Source: Schizochytrium sp. CCTCC M209059 (lineage: Eukaryota; Sar; Bigyra; Thraustochytrida; Thraustochytriidae). From it: DNA of 64,000 bases. The number at the start of each line of letters is the position of its first letter. The first letter of the stretch is position 1. Both the position numbers and the translations under genes were made by a program. The DNA lies in NCBI GenBank assembly GCA_000818945.1, contig KN805397.1, forward strand, positions 352,699 through 416,698, read 5' to 3'. Below the pieces are notes generated by a model. The model was not told the DNA's origin and ran no database searches. It worked only from the letters and a program-made list of their open reading frames with translations. Positions 28,385 through 39,358 of the stretch are shown here, piece by piece.

Positions 28385-28919
28385 TTGCAAGCAAACAGCT
28401 GATGCCTGTCAGTCGCCTGCGCTGCGGATGATTTATTCTTAGTGTTAGTACAACTTAATTTCCATCATCGTGTGGCTTTGAGAAGGCAAAATGGTACGAG
28501 AATCAATTCAGCCAAGAACTTCTCTTCGCGCACTTCTGAGGAAACGAAGGATCCCAAAAGAGTCGATTTGCTTCTCACCCAGGACGGAAATGTTTACCTT
28601 TTGAAATTTTCTTGTGCTCTCCCGCAAATGAAAGGAAGTCCTCGAACTCTTCCTTCACCTCTCTCCTTACCACAAAGGTATACAGAAGGGAGATAAAGGG
28701 AGAGATGGGATGAAACGCAAAAATGCTAGTATGATAAGCGCAAACATTCCGCAAGATTTAAAGGAGTGCAAGAGAAACTACTGTCTCTCGGAGACAGAGA
28801 GACTCATTGCGTAGCCTGCAGCTAACTGCATGTCTTTATGCTACTCCTGAAAAAGTCATCATTATGGTTGCTCTCGGAAACGCTAAAATTACCTTTCTTT
28901 AATTCTTTAAAAAAAAAAC
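28385..28919. other. Convergent 3' flanks of UBA5 and the quinone oxidoreductase
   Basis: AT-rich DNA with an A run at about 28909-28918. No gene or repeat of note. Confidence 0.6.
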
Positions 28920-30356
28920 TTAGAGGAGAGACACAATAATTTTGCCCATGCTCTGGTTGGACTTCATGTACTCGTGCGCTTCTTGGAAAGAAGACAGTCC
29001 TTCGAAATGTTTCTTATCAAGAACGGGTCGTAATGTCTTGTCGGCAAATTTGTCAAAGGTAGCTTTGACAAATTCATTGCAGAGTTCCGCCTTGTACTCG
29101 GGTGCCCGAGCGCGTAGAGTAGTGCCAAGCAAATGGATGCGCTTCATGAGGATCTGCTGAAGAATCGGAGCCATGGTACCATCCGAAGGAGGACCTCCCA
29201 TGAGGCCGTAAAATACCCAGCGACCATCACGCGCTATGGCCTTGGCGTTCGATTCGACGTAGGGGTACCCAATCGGATCGAGCAAAATGCTGACGCCAGC
29301 CCCATCTGTGGCATCAAGCACACGCTGCGACCAGTCCTCGGTCTTGTAGTTGAATCCATCATCGGCCCCCAGACTCTTGCAAAAGTCAATCTTTTCCTGC
29401 GAACCCGCCGTGACAAAGATTTTCGAGGCGCCGAAAACGTGCTTGGCGAGCTGTATAGCGGCAGTGCCAACGCCACTTGCGCCCGCATGCACGAGCAAGG
29501 TGTCTCCAGGCTGCGCTTTTGCGACAAGAAGCAGATGCTGGAATGCGGTGAGCCACACCTCGGGAATCGCGGCAGCCTCAACAAAGGTCTGATCGTCCGG
29601 TACGAGAAGGACTTGACGTTCATCGACAAGGGCGAACTCGCCGTAACCTCCGCCTTCGAGGAGTGCGGAGACGCGCATGCCATCGGTCCACTGGCGCTCG
29701 CAGCTCGGCCCAGTACCTGCGATTGTTCCGGCGCACTCGAGGCCCAGAACGTCTGTGGCCCCAGGAGGCGGTGGGTATTTTCCTGCGGCCTGGACGAGGT
29801 CTGCTCTGTTGAGCGCGGTGGCATGGATCTTGATGAGGACTTGGCGTTCCTTGGGTTCGGGAATCGCGCGTTCCTCCTCTTGAAGACCGCCGTTCTGCCC
29901 TGCCACGACGCAACGCATGGTGCTCATCTTGCTGGTCTCGGCGGTGCACTTGCTCGCTTGCGTGCTTTGCGTGCTTTGCGTTTTTTGCGTTTTTTGCGTG
30001 GTTGTTTTGCTCGGCGTGCTTTCTGTGCCTGCGTCTGCCTGCGCTCCTCCCTGCGCCTGCGCCTTCGTCCGCGTCCGTGTCCGCAGCGTGCCTCGCTCTT
30101 CCTGCGTGAAGGCGGTCTGCTCGCAGAGCGTGTCCGCCTCGAAGTCGCTGCAGCTGCTGCTGTCAGTCCTGCCCTCGGGCAAACCAGCGCAAGATACCGC
30201 TTTTAGTCGCTGCACATCATCAACATCGCCCTCGGCCTCGCCATCACCACTGCCGCCGCCAACGCCGCCGTCGAGGACAGGAAGACCCCGCGCCGAGCTG
30301 CGGCTGAACAGCGCCGCGACGGCAGCGAGGCGGAGAAGCTGTCGTCCGCCGCGCAT
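28920..30356 (-). CDS. PIG3/TP53I3-like NADPH:quinone oxidoreductase
   Basis: The C-terminal 335 residues (from MSTMRCVVAG, ATG at 29925-29927) form a complete medium-chain quinone reductase of the usual size. The N-terminal catalytic fold contains ALNRADLVQAAGKYPPPPGA and VLGLECAGTI, and the NADPH fold contains LLVHAGASGVGTAAIQLAKH. Family members reduce quinones with NADPH and lack zinc. Upstream, the frame stays open for about 140 more residues, beginning MRGGRQLLRLAAVAALFSRS, which resembles a mitochondrial or secretory leader, then a Thr/Gln/Lys-rich linker. I use the ATG at 30354-30356; other starts are 30458 and 29927. If the long form is made, the protein is probably organellar; the short form would be cytosolic. 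Confidence 0.85.
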   Translation of the reverse strand: MRGGRQLLRLAAVAALFSRSSARGLPVLDGGVGGGSGDGEAEGDVDDVQRLKAVSCAGLPEGRTDSSSCSDFEADTLCEQTAFTQEERGTLRTRTRTKAQAQGGAQADAGTESTPSKTTTQKTQKTQSTQSTQASKCTAETSKMSTMRCVVAGQNGGLQEEERAIPEPKERQVLIKIHATALNRADLVQAAGKYPPPPGATDVLGLECAGTIAGTGPSCERQWTDGMRVSALLEGGGYGEFALVDERQVLLVPDDQTFVEAAAIPEVWLTAFQHLLLVAKAQPGDTLLVHAGASGVGTAAIQLAKHVFGASKIFVTAGSQEKIDFCKSLGADDGFNYKTEDWSQRVLDATDGAGVSILLDPIGYPYVESNAKAIARDGRWVFYGLMGGPPSDGTMAPILQQILMKRIHLLGTTLRARAPEYKAELCNEFVKATFDKFADKTLRPVLDKKHFEGLSSFQEAHEYMKSNQSMGKIIVSLL

Positions 30357-30458
30357 GGGCCTCGCCGGTGGCGGGCTTGCTCGACAACATCCAAACGCCG
30401 GGCCCAGGGTCGGTCGGTCGGGCGAGTCCCGGGTCTGTCTCCCACTGTCGCCTACCAT

Positions 30459-31110
30459 GGCGACAGTGCAGTGACTGGCCAATAAATACTATGTACGTAC
30501 GTACGTACAGTCGCGGGCGACCAGCCCCGCTGACCTCGCTTGCACGAAAGAGAGGAAAAAAGGATCTCGTCTGGCCTGGCTGTGGACGTTTGTTTGATCA
30601 TCGTCTTGCTTCGTCTACAAGATCTTCTTGAGAGGCTAGAAAGGAAGACAACTTCAGTCAGGCCGTTGGGCGCCTGATAGGAAGGACTTGTGTCAAGCAA
30701 CTTGAAGGCATAAGAGAAAAAAAAATAAGTTGTTTGTTTGCAACGCGTATTGGTATGGATTCTAAGCCATGAACTTGGTGCCAACGTCGCTGCGAAGCAG
30801 CCGCCAAAAACTCAATAGTAGGCGGCTGCAGCTGCAAGGCAAGGACGACCACGAACACGACGATGTAGAGGTGCAACTCGAAGATCGAAGCAGAAAGGAG
30901 AACCGACTAAGAGAGAGAGAGAGAGGGAGTGAGGTCTGCGCGCGTGGAAGACGGCGAAAAAACGGCGACCGCAGCGCATAATGTCAAGACCGACCCGACA
31001 AATTCAAACTCGCACTCACAGGGATCTCCTCATGAATGTCAAAAGACAGAGCCATACGCCCCAAAGTGCAACTCTGGATCATCGCGAACGCGCGCGCGCA
31101 AAAGGAACGT
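30459..31110. other. Intergenic DNA between two minus-strand genes
   Basis: Contains a GTAC run (about 30492-30509), an A run (about 30716-30725) and a GA run (about 30910-30928). No gene is seen. Confidence 0.55.
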
Positions 31111-32721
31111 TTACTCTTCCGCAGCTTCAGCCGGAGTTGGTGCCGGCGCAGGGGCAGCGACAGCGGCGGCAGCAGCGCCACTGTTGGCAGCAGCAGCCTT
31201 GACGCGGTCGAGGGCCGAAGGGCCGGACGCGGCCGAGGGGGTAGCGGTCGTGGGCTTGGCGCCCGGGAGCGAGGGAAAGAGCTCCGACGAGTCGACGGGG
31301 GGGGCGACAGTCTTCTTACCGCCCTTCTTCTTGCCGGCATTGTCCGCGCTCTCGGTGGCAACAGGGGCGGCCTCCTCGGTGGCAGCCTTCTCGGCCTTCT
31401 TCTTCGGGGCCCTTGGGAGAACGTCGTAGTAGGCGCGCTTCTCCTTGAGCTCGTCAATCGACTTGGGAATTTCTTCGGGCTTGCCCGGAGCCGTGAGCGA
31501 AAGGAGAGAAAAGGAGCCAAGCATGTCGAGCGAGAGCATGAGGCGGTCGCTCTTGGCCTTCTTCTTGTTCTTGTTCTTCTTCTTGCCGCCGCCCATGACG
31601 AGGAAGTCATCAATGTCGTTGTTCTTCTTGCCAATGGCGCGCATGCCGCCAAAGTCGTCGTTGGACTTGCGGATCTCGGGCTTGTCCTCGCCGTTGGCTT
31701 CCTCCTTGTCGTCGCCTTCGGTCTGAGTCTTGACATTGCCGATCTTCTCGAGGTGAGAGATGAGGTAGTCGCAGAGAGCGATTTCCTCCTCCCAAGGCTT
31801 CTTCTTCATCTCCTCCTCCTCGATCATGCGCTCGTACTCCTCGCGCTGCTTGCGGTACTCTTCCTCGCGCTGCTTGCGCTCGGCGTCACGCTGCTTGTTA
31901 AGCTTGTCAAGGTACTCCTTGTACTCCTTCCACTTGGCGTTGTGCTCCTTCTTGACAGCATCGCGCTCGGCAAAGAGGGCGTTGAGCTCGGTCTGGATCT
32001 CGCTGCGCTTCTTTTGGAGCTTGTCAGCCTTGGAGGCGGAGTCCTTGTTCTTCTCCTTGAGCTCGTCGAGCTCCTTGGAGAGGCCGTCGATCTGGGACTT
32101 GAAAGTGTCGGCCTCCTGGCGCTTCTCGCGGATCTGGTCGCGGAGGGCGGGGATGTTCTCGGCGCCGGTGGAAGTGGACGACTTAGACTTGAGGTACTCC
32201 TCGACCTTGCGGCGGGTCTGCTTGAGCTGGGAGATCTCCTTCATCATTTCCTTCTCCTCCTTGGAAGTCATGGAGGTGGTCTCGTACTTGCGCTCGAGCT
32301 CGGCAATCTTGGAGTCGGCCTCCTCGACGGAGCGGAACTTGAGCTGCTGCTGCGCGGCCTTGTCCTTCTGCTTCATGTCCTTGTCCTTCTTGACGATGGC
32401 GTCGACCTTCTTTTGCATATCGGAGGCGGCATCGAGGAGGGTGCTGCGCTTGCCGCGGAGCTCCTTGAGCTGTCCCACCAGCGTCCGGCGCTTATCGTTG
32501 AAGGGCTTGTTGCCGGCGCGCGAGGCCTGCTGCGCCTTGTCGATGCGCTGACGCTCGGCGATGAGCTTGTCGATCTTCTCGGAGATATCGCTCACCTTCT
32601 TGTTCTTGCCAGCATCGTCGGGCTTAGACACGCGCGTCAGCTCCACGGAGGCCACGCCGCCCGCGGGCGCCTCGGCGCCGGCCGCCTCGCCAGCCTGCAC
32701 ATTGCTCTTATCCTCGCTCAT
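31111..32721 (-). CDS. BFR1-like coiled-coil protein
   Basis: Encodes 536 residues, starting MSEDKSNVQAGEA. Residues about 40-370 are almost continuous coiled coil, with RSEIQTELNALFAERDAVKK, then KWKEYKEYLDKLNKQRDAER and MIEEEEMKKKPWEEEIALCD, the pattern of the BFR1 family (yeast nuclear segregation protein BFR1). In yeast BFR1 associates with polysomes and ER-bound mRNA and influences ploidy and secretion; a similar role here is inferred. A short basic KKKNKNKKKAK segment and an Ala/Pro-rich tail ending in EEAEAE-type residues follow. Upstream in-frame Met codons lie in GCAA/GGCA repeats and are probably 5' UTR. A long frame on the other strand is a shadow of this gene's codon bias. Confidence 0.75.
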   Translation of the reverse strand: MSEDKSNVQAGEAAGAEAPAGGVASVELTRVSKPDDAGKNKKVSDISEKIDKLIAERQRIDKAQQASRAGNKPFNDKRRTLVGQLKELRGKRSTLLDAASDMQKKVDAIVKKDKDMKQKDKAAQQQLKFRSVEEADSKIAELERKYETTSMTSKEEKEMMKEISQLKQTRRKVEEYLKSKSSTSTGAENIPALRDQIREKRQEADTFKSQIDGLSKELDELKEKNKDSASKADKLQKKRSEIQTELNALFAERDAVKKEHNAKWKEYKEYLDKLNKQRDAERKQREEEYRKQREEYERMIEEEEMKKKPWEEEIALCDYLISHLEKIGNVKTQTEGDDKEEANGEDKPEIRKSNDDFGGMRAIGKKNNDIDDFLVMGGGKKKNKNKKKAKSDRLMLSLDMLGSFSLLSLTAPGKPEEIPKSIDELKEKRAYYDVLPRAPKKKAEKAATEEAAPVATESADNAGKKKGGKKTVAPPVDSSELFPSLPGAKPTTATPSAASGPSALDRVKAAAANSGAAAAAVAAPAPAPTPAEAAEE

Positions 32722-33108
32722 CGTTGCTGCTCGCTTGCTCGCTTGCTTGCTTGCTTGCTCGCTCGCTTGCTGCGCTACCTCTCGCTGGCCCCGGCTGGCT
32801 CCCTGCTCGCCCGCCTGCCTGCCTGCCTGCCTGCCTGCCTCGCGCCGCTCCGCTCTGCCGCCGCTCAGCTGCTCTGCTTTCTTGCTCTCCCGCCCTGCCC
32901 CGGCGCCTCCGAGCCGCAAGCTGCGCACAGTGCGCTGCGACACTTGCACCGCAGCGCGCACACTGCCACAACCGCGCCCCCAAGTCGAGAATGCCGCCTA
33001 TACTTCACTGACGCCGGCGCGCGCATGCCACCTCTTTCTTTTACTGGCCTGGCCTGCCTGGCCTGGCAGCTGACGTGCCAAGGGGAGAGAACATGGCAAA
33101 AAGCATGG

Positions 33109-33140
<32 letters not shown>

Positions 33141-35275
33141 CAGCAAGCCCAACAGGTGATGTAAAGAGCGGCGAAATACAACAGAAGAAGCAGGTAGTGC
33201 AGTGCGGATCATGAGAATGCTAAAGGGACTCGGATGAGGGTGGACGGAGGCGCGAGCGATCTGAAAGAGACATGAGATCATCGTGGCGAGAATAACAAGG
33301 TCGAGAGGCCAGCAAGCTCAGCTGGCATGATGGTGTTTCTCACATCATCCTACCCATTCCTCTGGCAGCATCTATAGATGCCGATCTCTTGACAACCTGG
33401 ATCATAAAAGTCTGTGGAAAATCGAGACGAAAGAAATGCGTTACCACGTTGACTCTCGTCAGCCAGAGACAGGTTGGTAGAAAGATTTACTTGAATCCTT
33501 AAGTCTCTCTCATCGCGGTCGCATCAGATCAGCTCGGTTTGCAAATATTTGCACCGAGAAATCCACACGTTGAAGTTGCACCCGAACAAAACTCAGGTAA
33601 TATTCTGTCATATTGGAAAAAGTACTCCCACTTTACAAGCATGTGTGCATGTAGTATACCAACAGCATTTGCGTGCCATGCTATGCCACAGCGATAGCAT
33701 TTTCTGTGTTTCTCGAGAATGGCTGCGACGGCAAGGAGGTCCTATCATCTTCACTGTCAGCTGCAGCTGGTCGCTGTCGCATCATCTCGCGTGAATTTCC
33801 GAGGCACCTTCTATTCTGTCAGCCAGCCAATTGCAGGCTGTCGACGAAGCCGCGGAAACCGGGCTCCTTGACTCTCCTCTGAAAAAAAAAAGACACGCCC
33901 CCCTCTCCTCTGCTCGGTCTTTGAAGAAAACCCTTAATACGACCTTTTGCCCCGCATCGTACGCAGGCTGGCTGCCTCACTTTTGTTGCTGCTGATGTAT
34001 AAGAAGAGTATGAGCAACCCACGATAGCAACTTGAAGGTCGGGCTCTTCTCAGGAGGGCCGGGAGTGGCGGTAGCGACCTCGACTGCGCCCACACGTCTC
34101 TGCTGCGAGCGCTTTTCCAAAGTACTTCAAAGGCTTGGCCCAAGGTTTCCAGCTAGCCTAGTAGCGCTGGAGAGGAGAATCTCCTTACTTTCAACCACCA
34201 AGTAAAAAAAGACAAGCTTCGAGGAAGAAAGACTTGGTCGCCGGTCACCCCTCTCACTGCCTGCGTGCAGTGCCTGCCGCTGCCTGCCTCCACGGCCGCT
34301 GCTGCTGAAAGCACGAGACGGAGTCAAGCTGTAATCCGAAGAAGCATCTCTCGTTCCGGAACAAGGGTTAGGGTACGTACCAGGCCCGGTGCACACCTTT
34401 TTTTTGCTCAACAAACCTAACCTGACCGAGGCTATAAACCTAACCTGGCCGTTGGGCTGGGTCAAACGCGTTCCCCTGCGACGGTTGATCTTTTTTCTTT
34501 TTTCTTTTTCCGTTCTCCTGTTCTTCCCTTTTGTTCCCATTTCCTTCCTTTTCTTCTGTTGGGGTTATCATGCCATGCCAGCCCAAGATGATCCCAGCCC
34601 GGCCGAGCACTTGGCCCTGCCTGCCGGGCGCGAACCTCGGCGCCAGCTGGCTGGCTGGCTGGCGGCAGCGATGCGAGTCGAGTCGAGCTGCGCGTCGCGG
34701 CCTCGGCCGGTCCGGCGGCGGCTAAACCCCTTGGCCACACTGCAGCTAGGCAGGCAGGCAGGCAGGCAGGTCGGCCGGCCGGTCTCGGGCGGTCCTTCGA
34801 GAAAGAACGTTGGGCGGCAACCGGGCTTGCGCGCGGGGCGCAAGTCGAGCAAACGGCGGCGCAAGTGCCTCAAGTGGCGGCGCAAGTGGCGCAAAGGTAG
34901 GTCTCCCTGGCCGGCGGCGGGCGGGCGGCAGTTAGATCCCCGAAGAAGAACTTGAAAGAAGGGGGAAAAGGAGGGAGAGACAGACTGACAAGGCAAGGCA
35001 GCGGAGCGGCGCGCGGAGACAGACAGGCAGGCAGGCAGGCAGGCAGGCACAGCGACGCGGCGACGCGGCGACGCAGCGCAGGGCAGGCGCGGCGAGCGGG
35101 CCAGCGAGCGAGCGGGCGCAACGCTGCTCGGCGCGCTTGCACCCAAGAAGGACGCACAGGAGGACGCGCAGCGCAGAGGCGCGAGACCAGTAGATAACGG
35201 GCCGACAGCGGCGGCGATCGTTCATCAGCAACAGCAGTAAAGAAACCAAAACGCCAACGTGCGCAGAGAGGAAAG
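32722..35275. other. Divergent intergenic region between the BFR1-like gene and CCT6
   Basis: About 2.55 kb. Next to the BFR1-like start are GCTT/GCTC and GCCT runs (about 32725-32842). Further on are AAGC units (about 33108-33150), AT-rich DNA from 33.2 to 34.5 kb with no gene, GGCT and GGCA runs (about 34645-34775) and GGCA plus GCGAC units (about 35022-35075) shortly before CCT6. No gene is supported. Confidence 0.6.
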
Positions 35276-36907
35276 ATGAGCGCCCTTGAACTGCTCAACC
35301 CGAACGCAGAGAATGTGAACAAGACGCAGGCGCTCGCCATCAACTTGGCGGCGGCACGGGGCCTTCAGGAAGTCCTCAAGAGCAACCTGGGCCCAAAGGG
35401 AACGCTCAAGATGCTGGTAGGCGGCGCCGGCCAAATCAAGCTCACCAAGGACGGCAACACCCTCTTGCACGAAATGCAAATCCAGCACCCCACCGCGCAG
35501 CTCATCGCTCGTGCTGCCACCGCCACCGACGACACCGTTGGCGACGGAACGACGAGCACCGTCCTCTTTGTGGGCGAGCTCCTTAAGCAGGCCGAACGGT
35601 ACCTCGGCGAGGGTCTCCACCCTCGCGTCCTCGCCGATGGCTTTGACGTGGCTCGCGATGCGACCATGACCTTTTTGGAGGAGTTCTCCAAAGAAATGCC
35701 GGACCTCGTCAAGGACCGCGAGCAGCTCTGCAACATCTGCCGCACCACCCTGCAGACCAAGCTCCGCGAGGAGCTCGTCAACAAGCTCACGGACATTGTG
35801 GTGGACGCCATTCTTTGCATTCGTCGCGATGACCAGCCCATTGACCTGCACATGGTCGAGCTGCTCCACATGCAGCACAAGCTCGATCTGGAGACCCGCC
35901 TTGTGCGCGGCATGGTGCTGGATCACGGTGCCCGCCACCCGGGCATGCCGAACAAGCTCGAAAAGGTCTGGGTCATGACGCTCAACGTTTCGCTCGAGTA
36001 CGAAAAGAGCGAGGTCACCTCGAACTTTTTGTACAAGACCGCCGAGGAGCGCGAGGGCATGGTCGTGGCTGAGCGCAAGTTTACCGACGACAAGGTCAAG
36101 CAAATTATTGAGTTCAAGAAGCAGATCTGCGAGGCCAACCCTGGCACCACCTTTCTCATTTGCAACCAAAAGGGTATCGACCCGCCCTCGCTCGACATGC
36201 TCGCCAAGGAGGGCATCCTGGCGCTCCGTCGCGCCAAGCGCCGCAACATGGAGCGCCTTACGCTCGCTTGCGGCGGCATGCAGATTAACAGCGTCGAGGA
36301 GCTCGATCAGGACATGCTCGGCTACGCCGAACTTGTCTACGAGGACACTCTCGGAGAGGACAAGTTCACCTTTGTGGAGGGCGTCCGCAACCCGCACTCG
36401 TGCACAATTCTTGTCAAGGGACAGAACCCGCACACGATTGCTCAAATCAAGGATGCTGTCCGCGACGGTCTTCGTTCCGTCAAGAACGCCATCGATAATC
36501 CCAAGATGGTGGCTGGCGCTGGTGCGTTCGAGATTGCCGCCTATGCCAACCTGGAAAAGGTCAAGGCCGATGTGCGCGGCCGTGCCAAGCTCGGCGTGCA
36601 GGCCTTTGCGGACGCCCTTCTCGTCATTCCCAAAGCTCTTGCGGACAATTCTGGTTTTGACGTGCAAAACACCATTATTGACTTGCAGGAGGCCTACCAG
36701 CGCGATCCGTCGAAGCCTGTTGGTCTTGACGTAATCTCTGGTAAGCCAATCTTCCCGGAGGACGTTGGTATTTGGGACGGTGCCATTATCAAGAAGTCTG
36801 TCATTCACATGAGTTCCGTCCTAGCCTCGCAGCTTCTTCTTGTCGACAGCATGCTTCGCGCTGGCCGGGGCTCAAGGCCCAAGGACCCCAACATGCCTGA
36901 CATGTAG
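35276..36907 (+). CDS. CCT6: CCT6, T-complex protein 1 subunit zeta
   Basis: Encodes 543 residues, the normal size for the zeta subunit of the cytosolic chaperonin TRiC/CCT, which folds actin, tubulin and other proteins in an ATP-driven ring of eight different subunits. It starts MSALELLNPNAENVNKTQAL. The ATP-binding signatures LGPKGTLKMLV, KDGNTLLHEM and DDTVGDGTTSTV (about residues 87-98) are intact, and the late DVGIWDGAIIKKSVI block is typical of zeta. No introns. The ATG follows AGAAAGATGAG. A 527-codon minus-strand frame opposite is a shadow. Confidence 0.97.
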   Translation: MSALELLNPNAENVNKTQALAINLAAARGLQEVLKSNLGPKGTLKMLVGGAGQIKLTKDGNTLLHEMQIQHPTAQLIARAATATDDTVGDGTTSTVLFVGELLKQAERYLGEGLHPRVLADGFDVARDATMTFLEEFSKEMPDLVKDREQLCNICRTTLQTKLREELVNKLTDIVVDAILCIRRDDQPIDLHMVELLHMQHKLDLETRLVRGMVLDHGARHPGMPNKLEKVWVMTLNVSLEYEKSEVTSNFLYKTAEEREGMVVAERKFTDDKVKQIIEFKKQICEANPGTTFLICNQKGIDPPSLDMLAKEGILALRRAKRRNMERLTLACGGMQINSVEELDQDMLGYAELVYEDTLGEDKFTFVEGVRNPHSCTILVKGQNPHTIAQIKDAVRDGLRSVKNAIDNPKMVAGAGAFEIAAYANLEKVKADVRGRAKLGVQAFADALLVIPKALADNSGFDVQNTIIDLQEAYQRDPSKPVGLDVISGKPIFPEDVGIWDGAIIKKSVIHMSSVLASQLLLVDSMLRAGRGSRPKDPNMPDM

Positions 36908-38125
36908 GCTTGATCCGAGTCAGTGATAACGACGACGACAAGGACTCTGCCGGCTGCGAGACTCTAGTGTCTAGCGTAGAGCGAGCAGCTACGAGGCCTC
37001 GAGCGGACGAGTGAGCAAGCATGTCAAATCCAAAGCCGTGAGTGTGTGGAGAGTGAAAAATTCCCAAATCAAAAAGTCGTGAGAAAGAAAAACGAGAGAT
37101 AGGGAGGGAGGAAGAACGAGTCGTGGAGATTGGAGGCGTGCGTCGAACACGCAGAGCCCACACTATGTTACGTCCTTGGCGGTGCCCCGGTGTGTATGTT
37201 TGCATGCCCGGAGCGCTTCGTAGAATTTAAAATCAATTGCTTCTTCGTTTGCTTTGGGATCTTGTTTTTTTTTTGGTTCCATTTTGATGCGTTTTATGAA
37301 TTCAACTCTTGAGCCAAGCTTTTAAAGCGCTCCACTTTATGGAAATCTCGGAACTAAAAAAAAAGAAGCTTGCATCTCAAGACAATAAATATTTCGCTCA
37401 CTAAGATAGTCTCACATGAGCTGCTGAGCTCGCTGGGTGGCTGAGCTTGTTTGCGAGCCAGGATGGCTTGCCATCCAATCATTCACATACATGAGATCTT
37501 TAATTTACTGAAGACTACTGGCTTGCGCGTCTGGTGCTTTTCAGCATATGCAAGCCACAGGCAAGCCACAGCCAGTAGCTGGAAACAAATGCACACGCAA
37601 GCTAGTGCTTTCCATGCAATTCCACGCGACAAGCATGCCGTGCACAATCTTTTTTACCTATCCAAGATAAGTTAGTAAACCTACGTCATTCAGATTCGAT
37701 TGTCTCTAGCATCTTGGCTTTACATCAAGAGTCAGAATGAGGTGAGGATGAAGCTCACTTGCCAATAAGCTACTAACCTGAACGCTCCGCCGTCTACTCT
37801 GCAAAGCTGCCTTTCACAATCAAAAAACTAATAATTGTGACTTGTCCTTTTCTCTCAAAGGGGAGACACTGCAAGCGATAATGGAAAACAAAGCCCGCCA
37901 TCTATCTATTTCATGGTGTTCAAACCAAAAAAAAAGGCGAAATGAGTAAAAGAAAAAAAAAAAAAGGAGAGGAGGAAAATACTCTTGTCGGAGAAGCTCA
38001 TATTCCGTGCGCGCATTCACACACGCACGCGGTTCCACAGAGTCTTCACGCTACCCCAAGCGACGTCGAGCTCGCAACAAGCAAGCTTCATTTAAAAAGC
38101 TGCCAGCATCATATTCACTGTTGTG
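36908..38125. other. Convergent 3' flanks of CCT6 and the cyclin gene
   Basis: About 1.2 kb of AT-rich DNA with A and T runs (37265-37276, 37357-37366, 37926-37966) and no supportable gene. Confidence 0.6.
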
Positions 38126-38232
38126 TCATGCCCAAGCAGAAGAAGCGGACTGAACAAAGTGGCTGCTGGCTTGCTTCCCCTGCGGACCCGAAGCCTGGCC
38201 GCTGACAGGTTTTGCAAACCCGCTGTGGTTCA

Positions 38233-38269
<37 letters not shown>

Positions 38270-38770
38270 ATGGTGGTGGCCCATGGGGTCTCCACTCGCA
38301 GCTTGCTGCTGTTGGTGCTGTATTTGCTGATGCATCGGAGGTTGGTGAGCTTGTGGGTGTCCTTGCGAGGGCGCGTGCCACATGGCGTGGGTGCCAGCAT
38401 ACGGATTCTGTCCTTGAAAACCATTCGGGCCTGGCGCGTTGGGCGCCAAATAAGTAGGAGTTTGCTGACCAGGCGTTGCATAAGACTGTGAAGAAGGAGA
38501 AGGGGTGAAACCGGGCGGGGCTGACCTGTCCCCTATTGGTGCGCCACCGCCTTCAACGTGAACCCACTCTACCTCCCCTGCTGGACCCGACCCGGGTGCT
38601 CCACCTTGCGGTGCCATGTTGCCGCCCATGCCCGGGGCGTGCGACCCTGGCATTCCAGGTGAGACTATGTACTGGTGCTCTGATGCTGCAACGTGCTGGT
38701 GCTGCATCGGGTGCTGCATGGCCTGAGGGGAAGTCTGCACAGGGACTTGTGACTGGACCTGTTGTTGTTG

Positions 38771-38806
<36 letters not shown>

Positions 38807-39358
38807 TGTCTGCTGACCCGCCTCGTTGCCCAAAGGGCGGGGTGCAGCCTTATTTGCCGACATGTTCTTAAGAGTCCCGTGGTAGGTATTGTAGTTGTCG
38901 GTGGTGACAAAGAGATTAAACCCGAGGAGAAAGAGCATTTCAAGCTCGAGCTCATTGATCTCGTTGCGCGGGAGGCCGCCAACGGCCGAATAGTGCGCGT
39001 TGTCCAGATAGTGGTCGTCAAAGAACTTTGCGGCAAGCAGCGTTGCTGTGATGACTAGCCTGTGCACGTTGAGGGCGTCGAGTGGGATGTCCTTGTTGGT
39101 GACGAGGCGATCAATGTATATGAGCATGAGAATGAAGCACTCTGTGGAGCAGCCCGAGAACTGGGCGATGCGTTGTAGATAGTCTCCGAGGGGGATAGAG
39201 GGAGCGCGCAGGCCGTGAAACTTGGTCATCTTGGTATTTACAGAGTTTCGGCGCTGCTCTTCTCCTTTACGGACGAGTTCCTCAAGAATGGAGGCGATGA
39301 CCTCAAGAAGTGCCTTGGCTCCAGGCTCCCGTTCGCCCATCATGAGCATGGAGGCCAT
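38126..39358 (-). CDS. P/U-type (PHO80-like) cyclin with polyglutamine tail
   Basis: Encodes 410 residues. Residues about 15-155 are a PHO80/PCL-type cyclin box: TKFHGLRAPSIPLGDYLQRI, then FILMLIYIDRL, VHRLVITATLLAAKFFDD and NELELEMLFLLGFNLFV, which closely follows plant P-type cyclins. Such cyclins pair with PHO85/CDKA-type kinases in phosphate or cell-cycle signalling; the partner here is unknown. The C-terminal 230 residues are low-complexity, rich in Gln, Pro, Gly and His, with two glutamine runs of about 18 and 12 encoded by CAG/CAA codons (38761-38812 and 38239-38270 on the plus strand as CTG/TTG). The ATG is at 39356-39358. Confidence 0.88.

Noticed and set aside
31036..33159. 707-codon plus-strand open frame opposite the BFR1-like gene
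   Set aside because: Leu/Val/Ser-rich shadow of Glu/Lys-rich codons; no recognisable domain and ends in Ser-Lys repeats.
34360..34380. Telomere-like TTAGGG (also at about 53588)
   Set aside because: Single copies only, inside ordinary intergenic DNA.
35225..36808. 527-codon minus-strand open frame opposite CCT6
   Set aside because: Leu/Val/Gly-rich, no domain, and fully explained by the codon bias of CCT6 on the other strand.
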